DNA from: CAWKGV01 sp963849305
GTDB lineage: Bacteria > Pseudomonadota > Alphaproteobacteria > Acetobacterales > Acetobacteraceae
Reading direction: 5' to 3'
Length of the DNA stretch: 64,000 bases
Assembly: GCA_963849305.1 (NCBI GenBank)
Contig: CAWKGV010000006.1
Span: 434,001 to 498,000, forward strand
Below are positions 8,245 to 17,318 of this stretch, piece after piece. Position numbers and translations under genes: made by a program. Below the pieces are notes generated by a model. It saw nothing but the letters and a program-made list of their open reading frames with translations. It had not been told where the DNA came from and did no database searches. Every line of letters begins with the position of its first letter. Positions within the stretch are counted from its first letter, which is position 1.

Positions 8245-8811
8245 TCAGCGATACCAGCCGTATGGAACCGGCCCCACGACGGGGGCCGCGAACGACGGCT
8301 CGGGGCTCCTGGAGGCGGTCTCGGTGGCGCCGCTGAGCGTGGACATCGCGAGATCGATGAACTGCTGGGCGCGAACCGCATCGCCGGCGTTCAGCCAACT
8401 CAAAGCGGCCCTCACTTGCTCGGCGATAAGGTTCCGGCTGCCGGGGTCGGGGCGGTCGGGCGAGACAGCTTGAAACACGAGCTGGGTCTGTGCCGCCTGA
8501 AGCAGAGCGCGCGCCTGACCGATCTGGCCGGCACTCAAGGCCTCCCGTGCTTGCAACAGCCGCCCCGCGGCGGGCGGCCCAGGAGCCTGGGCTTCCGGGG
8601 ACGGATGCTCCCGCTGGGCGGATGCCTCCCGATCAGGAAAAACCTGGGCGAAGTCCCGCGGCTGCGTATCTCTGGGCGGTCGGCTTACGGCGGGCTTCGG
8701 CGGCGTGGCCTCTGGCGTAGGCGCCGGAGTAACGGCCCGCTGTTGTCGCAGCCGATCGAGTAGCTCCTCAACCGCGGTGAAACTCGGCGCCCGCCCGACG
8801 GGCGTGGCCAT
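8245..8811 (-). CDS. Hypothetical Pro/Ala/Gln-rich protein
   Basis: About 188 residues from MATPVGRAPSF. After a short helix (TAVEELLDRLRQQR) comes a low-complexity proline-rich segment. The C-terminal half is helical and resembles a single tetratricopeptide-like unit: LLQAREALSAGQIGQARALL and SWLNAGDAVRAQQFIDLAM. I see no signal peptide with this start. The frame stays open upstream to 9009, but that part overlaps the preceding gene and reads like its shadow. It lies just downstream of the 9604-8867 gene in the same direction, so the two may act together. The function is unknown. Confidence 0.55.
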   Translation of the reverse strand: MATPVGRAPSFTAVEELLDRLRQQRAVTPAPTPEATPPKPAVSRPPRDTQPRDFAQVFPDREASAQREHPSPEAQAPGPPAAGRLLQAREALSAGQIGQARALLQAAQTQLVFQAVSPDRPDPGSRNLIAEQVRAALSWLNAGDAVRAQQFIDLAMSTLSGATETASRSPEPSFAAPVVGPVPYGWYR

Positions 8812-8866
8812 ATCGGCGTCGTTCGGACGAGCGTTGCTAAGCCGCGCATCGCCAGATTGGTTGTTG

Positions 8867-9604
8867 TCAGGTACTGGAGGCCATGTCCTCGCCACGCTGT
8901 CGGGCGATGTCGGTCTGGGCCCTCTCCCGGGGTCGCCGCGATGGACGGGCCTGCGCGACTGCCTTCCCAAGCGCGGCGACGCTGCTGGCATCACGTGCGA
9001 CCTCCGCACGCAGCTCCCGCAACTCCGCCTGGAGCGCGGCGCGTTGCTCCTCGAGCGCCCGTTGCTCGGCGGACGGCTGGATCACCGAAACCGGGTTACC
9101 ACCGCCCATTTGCGCCACCGAAGAATGGGTGGACCCCGCCGAGGGGGGGTCTGGCGGACCGGCCGGAGTCGGAGTCGTGGCGGGCGCCGTCGCGGCCGCT
9201 GTCGTTATTGGCAAGGTCGGCGCAGCCGCGACGGAGGGAGCGGCGGCCTCCGGAGCGGTGCTGCTCGAAGCCGTCGCGTCATGCCGATCCGCTGGCCCAG
9301 CTGCGGTCGGGCGGCTCGGGCTCGTCGGATCGGGGATCTTCGCGGGCGACTTGGCCGATGCGATAGTCGTCAGGTCAGCTCCGGCCAGGTCGGCCATCAC
9401 CTGCTCGTGCGAAGGAACCGCCAGCTCGATTCCTCTCGCCTGCGTCGGCGGTGCAGGGGACGGCACCGTCGACTCGGCGGAGCGCGGCATCTCAGCCGTC
9501 GGTGCTTGCGTCGCCTGGCGCGTCGTCAGCCCGCCGAACGAGGCGGCGAACAGCAGCAGCACCCCCCAGACAACCCCGAACGCCGGTAACAGGTATCGCC
9601 ACAC
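8867..9604 (-). CDS. Membrane-anchored Ala/Pro-rich protein with coiled coil
   Basis: A 245-residue protein starting at GTG. One N-terminal membrane segment (LLPAFGVVWGVLLLFAASFGG) is followed by a long Ala/Pro/Thr/Ser linker of about 140 residues and then a charged coiled coil (EQRALEEQRAALQAELRELR). This is the layout of an inner-membrane-anchored periplasmic or envelope-spanning protein. No family is recognised. The downstream gene begins about 55 bases after its stop. Its location next to a capsule-export lipoprotein suggests, but does not prove, an envelope role. Confidence 0.6.
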   Translation of the reverse strand: MWRYLLPAFGVVWGVLLLFAASFGGLTTRQATQAPTAEMPRSAESTVPSPAPPTQARGIELAVPSHEQVMADLAGADLTTIASAKSPAKIPDPTSPSRPTAAGPADRHDATASSSTAPEAAAPSVAAAPTLPITTAAATAPATTPTPAGPPDPPSAGSTHSSVAQMGGGNPVSVIQPSAEQRALEEQRAALQAELRELRAEVARDASSVAALGKAVAQARPSRRPRERAQTDIARQRGEDMASST

Positions 9605-9817
9605 GCCCGATTTCCTCCGTGCAGAGCCGACGCGAGTCCAGTTTGCAACGTCGGACGGCTCGCGACCAGCCTAGATGGTCGGCCCTGTCGAGCATTTCAC
9701 CGTCTCAACCCCCACTGGCCCACGGACAGCCTGGCTACCGCTGGGGAATGTAACCGCGCAAGCTCGGGCGGCGTTGCCCCAAGGTGCGGGAAGAGCGCCG
9801 GCAATCAGGAGGTCGTC

Positions 9818-10636
9818 ATGCAGTTCGGTATCCATTTGCCGCATATCGGCCGCAAGGCCAGCCCGGAATCGATCCGGCGGGCGGCCATGCAGGCTGAATC
9901 GCTCGGCTTTGACGACGTCTGGGTGAGCGAGCACATCATCTTGCCGCGCACCGCCAGCTATCCGCCTTCGCCGTCTTTCTACGACCCGGTGCTGACGCTG
10001 ACCTGGGCTGCTGCCTGTACCACCCGAGTCCGGCTCGGGACCAGCGTGCTGGTGCTGCCGATGCGACATCCGCTGCCGCTCGCCAAAGAGCTGGGCACGT
10101 TGCAGAACCTCTCTGGCGGGCGGCTTATCTTGGGGGCGGGCGTCGGATGGCTAGAGGCGGAGTTCAGCGCGTTGGGAGTGCCGTTCCGCGAACGGGGTCG
10201 GCGCATGGACGAAGGTATCGCCATGATGCGCGCGGTCTGGACCGAAGACCCGGTGACGTTCCGGCCGCGATGCATTACCGCCGAGATCGAGGACATGCGG
10301 ATGCGACCGCCGCCGCAGCCGCCGATCCCGATCTGGATCGGTGGTAGCTCGGAGCCGGCGCTCCGGCGTGCCGCGCGCCTGGAGGGCTGGCACGGCAGCC
10401 GGATCACGCCGGAGCAGACCGGGCCGATCGTGCATCGCCTGCGCGCCGAACGCCCAGAGCCGGACTTCACGATCTCGCTGCGCGCCCGCTGGGACGGAGC
10501 CGATGATGGCGAACTGCTGGACCGCTTCGCCGCTTACGCGGCGGCCGGCGTGCAGCACATCCTGGTCGAGCCTGAGGACCGGGAGGCCAACGATTGGCTC
10601 CGATCGGTCGAGCGGATCGCCCGGCTGTTTCACTAG
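9818..10636 (+). CDS. LLM-class (luciferase-like) flavin-dependent oxidoreductase
   Basis: A 272-residue TIM-barrel protein of the bacterial luciferase-like superfamily, which uses FMN or F420. Visible motifs are MQFGIHLPHIG at the start, AESLGFDDVWVSEHI, TSVLVLPMRHPLPLAKELGTL, LSGGRLILGAGVGWL and PIPIWIGGSSEPALRRAAR. The last third (ITPEQTGPIVHRL...) is typical of the TIGR03619-like F420-dependent group, though an FMN monooxygenase cannot be excluded. A strong AGGAGG lies five bases before the ATG. It stands alone, so the substrate is unknown. Confidence 0.88.
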   Translation: MQFGIHLPHIGRKASPESIRRAAMQAESLGFDDVWVSEHIILPRTASYPPSPSFYDPVLTLTWAAACTTRVRLGTSVLVLPMRHPLPLAKELGTLQNLSGGRLILGAGVGWLEAEFSALGVPFRERGRRMDEGIAMMRAVWTEDPVTFRPRCITAEIEDMRMRPPPQPPIPIWIGGSSEPALRRAARLEGWHGSRITPEQTGPIVHRLRAERPEPDFTISLRARWDGADDGELLDRFAAYAAAGVQHILVEPEDREANDWLRSVERIARLFH

Positions 10637-10675
10637 CGGCTGAGCTTCGGACCGCGGTTGCAGCTCTAATCGCGG

Positions 10676-11020
10676 CTAAGCTGCCCGGAGCTGCGCGTGC
10701 GGGCCGTGTCCGCTGGCGGCGTGGCCCGCTTCGGTGGCGGCCACGCGAAAATATTGCAGGACATAGACACGAACGGCGCTGGTCCGACCGCCCATGCTGC
10801 GCCCCGAATCGATGCCGCGGATCACCTCGTGCAAATCCTGCCCCTCGCGCTGGCAGATTTCCCCCAGCGCGTCCCACAGCTCGGGTTCAAGCCGCATGCT
10901 GGTCCGACCGGTGCCCGTGACCACGTTGCGATTAACAAGCCGACTGTCAGGCACTTGGACGCTCCCACCTCCATCTGCCCGTATCAGAACACGGACGCGG
11001 TTAAGGGAGTGTTTGCGCAC
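10676..11020 (-). CDS. Ribbon-helix-helix domain protein
   Basis: A 114-residue protein whose core reads RLVNRNVVTGTGRTSMRLEP, then ELWDALGEICQREGQDLHEV and SAVRVYVLQYFR. This is the RHH_4-type ribbon-helix-helix pattern: one strand with alternating polar residues, then two helices. Such proteins bind DNA as dimers. The first 20 residues and the C-terminal 25 are not conserved. The gene lies 23 bases from the stop of the next gene (lrp-like) on the same strand, but no shared role is evident. Confidence 0.8.
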   Translation of the reverse strand: MRKHSLNRVRVLIRADGGGSVQVPDSRLVNRNVVTGTGRTSMRLEPELWDALGEICQREGQDLHEVIRGIDSGRSMGGRTSAVRVYVLQYFRVAATEAGHAASGHGPHAQLRAA

Positions 11021-11043
11021 GGCCCGCCGCTGGGATCGCCGCT

Positions 11044-11508
11044 TCAGAGCGGCAGCGGCGCGGCCTTCATCCGCTCCATCGCGAAGCGGCTGCTCACGTT
11101 GCGCAGCGGCACGGCGGCGATCAGCCGCCGATAGAACCCGTCATAGGCCGCCACGTCCGGGACCATCACGTGCAGCAGGTAATCCACATCTCCGCTCATG
11201 CGCCAGGCATCCACGACCTCGTTCATGCTGGCGATCACCCCCGCGAAGCGCGCCAGCCACTCGCTGGAGTGATCGGCCGTTTCGACGGCAACGAAGACCG
11301 AGACCGGCAGGCCGACCTTGCCCGGATCCAGCACGGCGACCCGGCGCAGAATGATGCCGGCCTGCTCCATGCGGCGGATCCGCTTCCAGCATGGGGTGGG
11401 CGTGAGCCCGACGCGAGTGGCGATGTCGGCGAGCGAGAGGGAGGCATCGGCGCTGATGAGCCGAAGGATCTCCCGGTCCAGGCGGTCAAGCTCCCGGTCT
11501 TCGGCCAT
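11044..11508 (-). CDS. Lrp/AsnC family transcriptional regulator
   Basis: A 154-residue regulator. The winged helix-turn-helix spans about residues 5-60 (LDRLDREILRLISADASLSL, then GLTPTPCWKRIRRMEQAGII). The RAM/AsnC ligand domain follows, with VFVAVETADHSSEWLARFA, SGDVDYLLHVMVPDVAAYDG and SSRFAMERMK. The start at 11508 has an AGAGGG site and gives the standard family N-terminus; the frame is open further upstream but that part is not conserved. It is encoded next to, and in the same direction as, a DUF4396 membrane gene, a possible target. Confidence 0.92.
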   Translation of the reverse strand: MAEDRELDRLDREILRLISADASLSLADIATRVGLTPTPCWKRIRRMEQAGIILRRVAVLDPGKVGLPVSVFVAVETADHSSEWLARFAGVIASMNEVVDAWRMSGDVDYLLHVMVPDVAAYDGFYRRLIAAVPLRNVSSRFAMERMKAAPLPL

Positions 11509-11576
11509 GCGACCCTCTGCTACGCTACCGAGCGACCGTAACAGGAATTTCCAAGTCGCGCTGCCAGAAGAAAAGC

Positions 11577-12311
11577 TCACATGCCTTCCTTCACTCCGGC
11601 GCGAAGCAGCCACCAGTTGACCGGGTAGGCGGTGAGAAAGCCGCAGATCATTGCGATCTGCATCATGAACCAGAACTCGACCAGGGCGGGCTCCAGCCGG
11701 ACGCCGACTAGCCGGCGGAATACCAGAAAATAGGCGAATGCCATGAAGCCGTACATGCCGATCTGCCAGGCGGTGAGCGATAGCGCGTCGGCCTTGATCG
11801 CCTCGATCAGCGCGCGTCCCGCTGCGAGATCACGCATCGGCTTGATGGTGAAATACTGGAACAGGATGCCGAAGCCATAGGCGAAGAGGTAATCGACCAC
11901 CCAGACCGCGAAGATCTTGTCCCCGAAGATGCGGTGCCAACCGAAGCCGACGGCGATGGCCGGGAAGCCATAGGTTAGCCACTCCGCGCAGATGTCGCCG
12001 AGGGTGCAGCCGCTCCCGCAATGGAGCGTCCCATTAGCGACCATCATCGGGAATGGCGTGAGCCGACGGTTCGGCGGCTCTTCGCCCCGCCGCATCGCCG
12101 CGTGTGCCCTGTTCCGGGTCGCGAGCCCGCCGTAGGCGGCGTATTGCCACAGGACCAATCCGCCGCCGAACAGCGCGCAGACCGGCCAAACCACGTTCAT
12201 GATCCACATGTGCTGCGGATCGCGGGCCTCGTCGATGCCAATCGCGACCGCGCTTCCCGCCCCGGTCAGCAACCAGGCGATAGAGAGGAAGTGCAGCCAG
12301 GCCGGGATCAT
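11577..12311 (-). CDS. DUF4396 membrane protein
   Basis: A 244-residue polytopic membrane protein with about six hydrophobic segments. The family hallmark is the cysteine/histidine-containing stretch GTLHCGSGCTLGDICAEW at about residues 95-112, followed by a paired charged/aromatic helix (GDKIFAVWVVDYLFAYGFGI). DUF4396 proteins have no settled function; the Cys/His cluster suggests metal or redox binding. It lies 28 bases downstream of bolA on the same strand and upstream of the Lrp-type regulator. Confidence 0.85.
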   Translation of the reverse strand: MIPAWLHFLSIAWLLTGAGSAVAIGIDEARDPQHMWIMNVVWPVCALFGGGLVLWQYAAYGGLATRNRAHAAMRRGEEPPNRRLTPFPMMVANGTLHCGSGCTLGDICAEWLTYGFPAIAVGFGWHRIFGDKIFAVWVVDYLFAYGFGILFQYFTIKPMRDLAAGRALIEAIKADALSLTAWQIGMYGFMAFAYFLVFRRLVGVRLEPALVEFWFMMQIAMICGFLTAYPVNWWLLRAGVKEGM

Positions 12312-12339
12312 GGAATTGCCTCGGAGGGCGGCTCGCGAC

Positions 12340-12621
12340 CTATTCCTCCGGGGTGCGCAGAGTCAGCGATAAGGCGTGCATCCCACCGGCGAACTCCGCC
12401 GCCAGCGCCTCGTGCACGGCCCGGGCGCGCGCGACGCGGCTCATCCCGCTGAACGCCTCGGAGACCATCAGCACGGTGTAATGCGTCTGCCCGCCCGGCT
12501 GCGCGCCCGCGTGCCCAGCATGGCGGGCGCTATCATCGACGATGCTGAGCCGCATCGGGGCGAACGCCCGGACCAGCGTCGCTTGCAGCCGGGCGGCCCG
12601 GCTCTCGATCTGGGACTGCAT
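12340..12621 (-). CDS. bolA: BolA family protein
   Basis: A 93-residue member of the BolA family, small regulators that bind monothiol glutaredoxins and Fe-S clusters. It shows the helix-strand start LQATLVRAFAPMRLSIVDDS, the central HYTVLMVSEAFSGMSRVARARAVHEAL and the C-terminal GGMHALSLTLRTPEE. These include the FxG, RHR-like basic and HALS(L) blocks typical of the family. It is divergent from the adjacent DnaJ-like gene, separated by 78 bases. Confidence 0.92.
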   Translation of the reverse strand: MQSQIESRAARLQATLVRAFAPMRLSIVDDSARHAGHAGAQPGGQTHYTVLMVSEAFSGMSRVARARAVHEALAAEFAGGMHALSLTLRTPEE

Positions 12622-12699
12622 GGCCTACATATCGGCCCCCTGCCCGCCTCGCCAAGCGCCCATTGCCAACGGCGCTGGGCGAGGCACATAAGCCTGATC

Positions 12700-13293
12700 A
12701 TGACCCGACGCACCTCGCGACCCCGGGCCTACGCACCCGACCCGGCGGCGCCGGGTCGGACCTGCGACATGCCCTCCTGCGGGGCGCCAGGCGAGTACCG
12801 CGCTCCGAAATCGCGGAAAAATCTGAGGGAGTACTGGTGGTTCTGCCTGGAGCACGTGCGCGCGTATAATGCCTCGTGGGACTATTACAAGGGCATGAGC
12901 CCGGCGCAGATCGAGGCGGAGCTGCGCCGGGACACTGCCTGGCAGCGTCCGACCTGGCCGCTCGGACGGCTCGGCGCGGCGGGGGGGTGGGACGAGGAGG
13001 CGATCCGCGATCCGCTCGATCTGCTCGCCCGGGCGCGGCTCCGGGGGAAGGCGGACCGGCGGCGCGAACATACGCCCCCCGAGCTGCGCGAGCCGCTCGC
13101 GACGCTCGGCCTTTCCTGGCCGGTCACGCTCGACGCGGTCAAGAGCCGGTACAAGGAGCTGGCCAAGGCCAATCACCCGGACGCCAACGGCGGCGACCGG
13201 AAGGCCGAAGAGCGGTTCAAAACCATCAATCTCGCTTACGCCACACTGCGCGCGCGGTTGGCACAAGAGCCACGGCTCGCCGCTACGGGGTGA
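12700..13293 (+). CDS. DnaJ-domain protein with N-terminal Cys motif
   Basis: A 197-residue protein. The N-terminal half has CDMPSCGAPGEYRAPKSR and WWFCLEHVRAYNASWDYYKG, a conserved Cys-rich/aromatic block seen in alphaproteobacterial J-domain proteins. The C-terminal 65 residues are a J domain with the HPD motif in ANHPDANGGDRKAEERFK. It should stimulate a Hsp70 partner through the J domain. ATG 12700 starts a conserved N-terminus; longer in-frame starts lie inside the bolA gene. It precedes cobS by 75 bases, an arrangement common in alphaproteobacteria. Confidence 0.9.
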   Translation: MTRRTSRPRAYAPDPAAPGRTCDMPSCGAPGEYRAPKSRKNLREYWWFCLEHVRAYNASWDYYKGMSPAQIEAELRRDTAWQRPTWPLGRLGAAGGWDEEAIRDPLDLLARARLRGKADRRREHTPPELREPLATLGLSWPVTLDAVKSRYKELAKANHPDANGGDRKAEERFKTINLAYATLRARLAQEPRLAATG

Positions 13294-13368
13294 GCGAACT
13301 GCCGCGCCGTTTGACAGGGCAGGCGCCCCGATTAGACTCTTGATGGAAGAAGCAGGACACTCCGGCTG

Positions 13369-14379
13369 ATGAACAAGATCGCCGCCCTCGCCGAAATCCG
13401 CCCCACATCCGCGATTGACCTGCCGGATAGCAAGGTGATCGCGCGTGAGGCGTTCGAGATCGATACCGACATGGTGGCGCCAGCTTTCTCGGTGCGCACC
13501 GAGCACGTGCCGGACATCGACACCGCCTACAAGTTCGACCGGGAAACCACGCTCGCGATTCTGGCCGGCTTCGCCTTCAACCGGCGCACAATGATCCAAG
13601 GCTATCACGGCACCGGCAAATCGACCCATATCGAGCAAGTGGCCGCCCGGCTCAATTGGCCCTGCATCCGCGTGAACCTCGACAGCCATATCAGCCGCAT
13701 CGACCTGATCGGCAAGGACGCGATCGTACTGCGCGACGGCAAGCAGGTGACGGAGTTCCGCGAGGGCATCCTGCCCTGGGCCTTGCAGCACGCCTGCGCG
13801 CTAGTGTTCGACGAATACGACGCCGGGCGGCCGGATGTGATGTTCGTGATCCAGCGGGTGCTGGAGGTGGAAGGTAAGCTGACGCTGCTCGACCAGAATC
13901 GGGTGATCCGCCCGCACCCCTCGTTCCGGCTGTTCTCGACCGCCAACACGGTGGGCCTCGGCGACACCACTGGGCTCTATCACGGCACGCAGCAGATCAA
14001 TCAAGGCCAGATGGACCGGTGGAACATCGTAGCCACGCTCAACTACCTACCGCACGCGTTGGAGACCTCGATCATACTCGCCAAGATGGGTGTCGAGGCC
14101 GACGACGCGAAGATGAAGAAGCAGGTGGAAAGCATGGTCGCGCTGGCGGATCTCACACGCGCCGGCTTCATCAACGGCGACATCTCAACCGTGATGTCGC
14201 CGCGCACGGTGATCACCTGGGCTGAGAACGCGCGCATTTTTGGCGATGTGGGCTTCGCCTTCCGCATGACGTTCCTCAACAAGTGCGACGAGGCGGAGCG
14301 GGCGACGGTGGCCGAGTACTACCAACGGTGTTTCAACGCCGAGGTCGCTACCGGGGCGCTGGGGCGAAAAGCGGGGTAA
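13369..14379 (+). CDS. cobS: Aerobic cobaltochelatase subunit CobS
   Basis: A 336-residue MoxR-type AAA+ ATPase, the CobS subunit of the CobNST chelatase that inserts cobalt into hydrogenobyrinic acid a,c-diamide for vitamin B12. The Walker A is GYHGTGKSTH (about 80-89). Walker B lies in ALVFDEYDAG. A sensor motif is in LFSTANTVGLGDTTGLYHGT. The N-terminal region PDSKVIAREAFEIDTDMVAP is the typical CobS start. CobT usually follows directly, but here the next gene is an oppositely oriented histidine kinase, so cobT must lie elsewhere. Confidence 0.94.
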   Translation: MNKIAALAEIRPTSAIDLPDSKVIAREAFEIDTDMVAPAFSVRTEHVPDIDTAYKFDRETTLAILAGFAFNRRTMIQGYHGTGKSTHIEQVAARLNWPCIRVNLDSHISRIDLIGKDAIVLRDGKQVTEFREGILPWALQHACALVFDEYDAGRPDVMFVIQRVLEVEGKLTLLDQNRVIRPHPSFRLFSTANTVGLGDTTGLYHGTQQINQGQMDRWNIVATLNYLPHALETSIILAKMGVEADDAKMKKQVESMVALADLTRAGFINGDISTVMSPRTVITWAENARIFGDVGFAFRMTFLNKCDEAERATVAEYYQRCFNAEVATGALGRKAG

Positions 14380-14413
14380 AGGCGCGAGACCGGCGCTCGG
14401 GGAACTGGGGACC

Positions 14414-17162
14414 TCAGCGGACCAAATCAGCCTCCAGCAGCCGGCGAAGCCGCTCCGCCAACGCCGCGTAGCTGAACGGCTTGACCATCAGCTCGATCCC
14501 GGGGTCGAGCCGCCCCTGGTGGACAATGGCATTGCGCGCATAACCGGTGGTGTACAGCACCTTGAGATCAGGGTGTTCCCGCGTTGCGCGCCCGCGAGTT
14601 CGCGTCCGTTCAGTCCCCCGGGCAAACCGATATCGGTGAATAGCACTCGCACTTCCGGATGCGTCTTCAGCAGTCGCAATGCTTCCGGCCCGTCCGACGC
14701 CTCCGGCGCGGTGTAGCCGAGGTCGCGCAACATCTCGATGGTGTGGGCACGGACATCATCGTTGTCCTCCAGCGCCAGGATCACCTCGTCCGGTGACCCG
14801 CGCCGGGGCGTGGCGGGTTCCGCCGCCCGCTCGGCCCCTGGCTCCGCGCCCTCCAGCCGCGGCAAATAGAGCTTCACCGTCGTGCCATCGCCGGGCTCAC
14901 TGTAAATCTGCACATGCCCGCCGGACTGCTTGACGAAGCCATACACCTGCGACAGACCGAGCCCGGTGCCGTGGCTCACGTCCTTAGTCGTGAAAAACGG
15001 CTCAAACACCCTGGCCAACACGTCTCTCGACATCCCCGTGCCGGTATCGGAAACGGCAATCATCACATACTGCCCTGGCCGTACCTCAGCCTGACGCGCG
15101 GCATAGGCCGCATCGAGCGAGACATTCGCCGTTTCGATGATGAGCTTGCCGCCGCGCGGCATCGGGTCGCGGGCATTGACCGCCAAGTTCAGCAACGCGT
15201 TCTCAAGCTGATTCGCGTCCGCGAATACGCGCCACAAGCCGCCCGCCAAAACTGCCTTGGTCGCGATCCGTTCACCCAGGGTGCGGTGAAGCAGCTCGGA
15301 CATGCCGTTCACCAGCTTGTTGACATCAAGCGGCTTGGGATCAAGCGGCTGGCGCCGCGAGAAGGCGAGCAGGCTCTTCGTTAGCGCCGCGCGCTCCGCG
15401 CCTCGGCGGGCATTTTCAGTGAACCGGCGGAAATCGGCGTCGCCCACGCTGAGCCGGCCGGCATCAGCGCGGCGGCGCAGCGCCTCTAGGTTCCCGAGGA
15501 TCGCTTGCAGCAGGTTGTTGAAATCGTGCGCCACGCCGCCGGTAAGTTGGCCGATCGCCTCCATCTTTTGGCTCTGCCGCAACGCCTCCTCGACCTTCAT
15601 CCGCTCCACGATCTCGGCGGCGACCCGGCTTCCCAGTTGCTCGTTTGCGAGGCGGATTGCCTCCTCGGCGGCCATGCGCGCGCTGATATCCTCGATCACC
15701 CGGATGACAAAGGCCGGTTCCCGCCCCTCGGCACGGCGCGCGGCCGAGGCGGTCAACCGCACCCAGACCGGGCTGCCATCCTTGCGAATGAAGCGTTTGT
15801 CGAGCGCGTAGGTGTCAACATCGCCCCGGCTCAGGCGCTCGAACTGCTCCTGGTCGCCGGCGGCGGCGTCGGGATGGGTCAGGCTACGGAAGGGGCGGTT
15901 GCGCAGCTCCTCGTGCGAGTAGCCGAGAATGGCGCAGAACTTGTCGTTGAGCCGAAGCCAGCGCCCGGCCAAATCGGCGTGCGCCACTCCCACCGCCGCC
16001 TGGTCGAATGTCGCGCGGAACCGCTCCTCGGCTTCACGCAGGCCTTGTTCCGCCCGGTCGCGCTCCGCCGAGCGTTGCCGGATCTGCCTGCCGGCGGCCT
16101 CCAAGGCTGTGCCGACCTGCGCGACCTCGGTAATCGCCACCGGCGGCACATGCGCCGACTCGCCGCGCCCAAGCGCGGCGGCGGCGTCGGCAAGGCCGCG
16201 ATTGGACCAACGATCCGCCGCCCCGCCAGCGCCGCCGCTGCCCCGGCCAGCAGCAGTAGTCCGAACCCAATACCCATCGTGAGCGCGATCGATTGGTGGC
16301 GCTGCCCGCCTACCACTGCCTGCGGCACGCCGATCGCGGTCGTCCAGCCCGTCAGGCCGGAGCGCGCGAAGGCGTTGTACACCGGCACGCCTTCGCGCGT
16401 GACATTGGGGAACCAGCCCTCCGGGTGAGCCCGGGTTTCCGCGATCAGGTCGGGCTTGCCCGGCTTGCCTACGAACCGCGCGGGGTCTGCTGTGCGCGCG
16501 ACCGTGATCCCGTTGCGATCGAAGATCGCCATGATCCAGTCGGCCGGCATATGCTGTTCGCGCAATAGCTTACTGAACACCGCCCCTGGCAGGATTGAGG
16601 CCAGGCTGTAAATCACCCGGCCGTTACGCAACACCGGAACGTCGATCGAGATGGCCGGCACCGGAGGCGCAACCGATGTGAACAGATCGGAGACCACCGG
16701 TTTACCGCTGGCGAACACGCGTTCCACCATCTGCGGCTGCGCACGCCTGGGCAGCGTCCCGCCGCTGGGGTGGCGCGTGCTGAGCAACTGCTGCCCGGTC
16801 GCGTCGGACAGCACGATCCAGCCGCCCGTGCCGGCGACCGCCCGTTCCGCTTGCTTGCGGAACGCCGCCAGATCGCCGTCCTCAAGCCAGGCCGAGCCGG
16901 CGAGTGTCGTCAGCAGACTTTCCTGCGCCGCGATATCGCGGTCCACCACCAGCGAGACTTCCTGGGCCGCGTCCAGCAAATGCCGCTTGACCGCTTTTCG
17001 CTCAAGATTGGCCGAACGCACCACCATGAACGCGGCGAAGCCCAGCATCGGCACGAGGCTGACCAGGACAAGCGCGACGAGATAGAAGCGGAGGCCGCGG
17101 CTGCGCCATTTTAGGCTGACGGCACCGGCAGGCCGGGTGCCCGCTCCGGCCGATACGGACAT
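14414..17162 (-). pseudogene. Hybrid sensor histidine kinase with two frameshifts
   Basis: Read across two frame changes, this is one gene for a membrane hybrid kinase. The N-terminal part (17162 to about 16190) has a membrane segment, a periplasmic dCache-like sensor and a second membrane segment (GIGFGLLLLAGAAAALAGRR). Near 16190 one base is missing and the frame changes. The next part holds a PAS domain, the H-box GVAHDFNN, the N-box LAVNARDPMP, DTGTGM and GTGLGLSQVYG. A receiver domain with LFTDIGLPGG follows. Near 14590 a second one-base shift separates GRELA from HPDLKVLYTTGYARN and the tail to TGA at 14414. As it stands, the two ORFs 15879-17162 and 14488-16149 would make a sensor without kinase and a soluble kinase with a clipped receiver. 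An AGGGAG precedes the start. This is either a recent pseudogene or sequence error. Confidence 0.82.
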
Positions 17163-17318
17163 TCGCGCTCCCTGGTCGCTGCGCGTGGCCCCGCACCGCG
17201 GCAGTCGGTCAACAACGGCCCATGCGGCGCCCCGGTTCCGCGCGGCGCGGGCCGTCGCCTTGCGGCGCCCTGCCTGAAGCCGCAGCATAGTCGAAGCTCC
17301 CGCCAGGAACCGCCGTCC

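Noticed and set aside
12625..13791. Long - strand ORF (388 codons) opposite the DnaJ-like and cobS genes
   Set aside because: It overlaps two well-supported genes entirely; GC-rich third positions create such shadows.
17163..17318. Possible SAM-type riboswitch before the MetY-like fusion gene
   Set aside because: The short divergent spacer shows none of the conserved SAM-I or SAM-II core bases that I could match.
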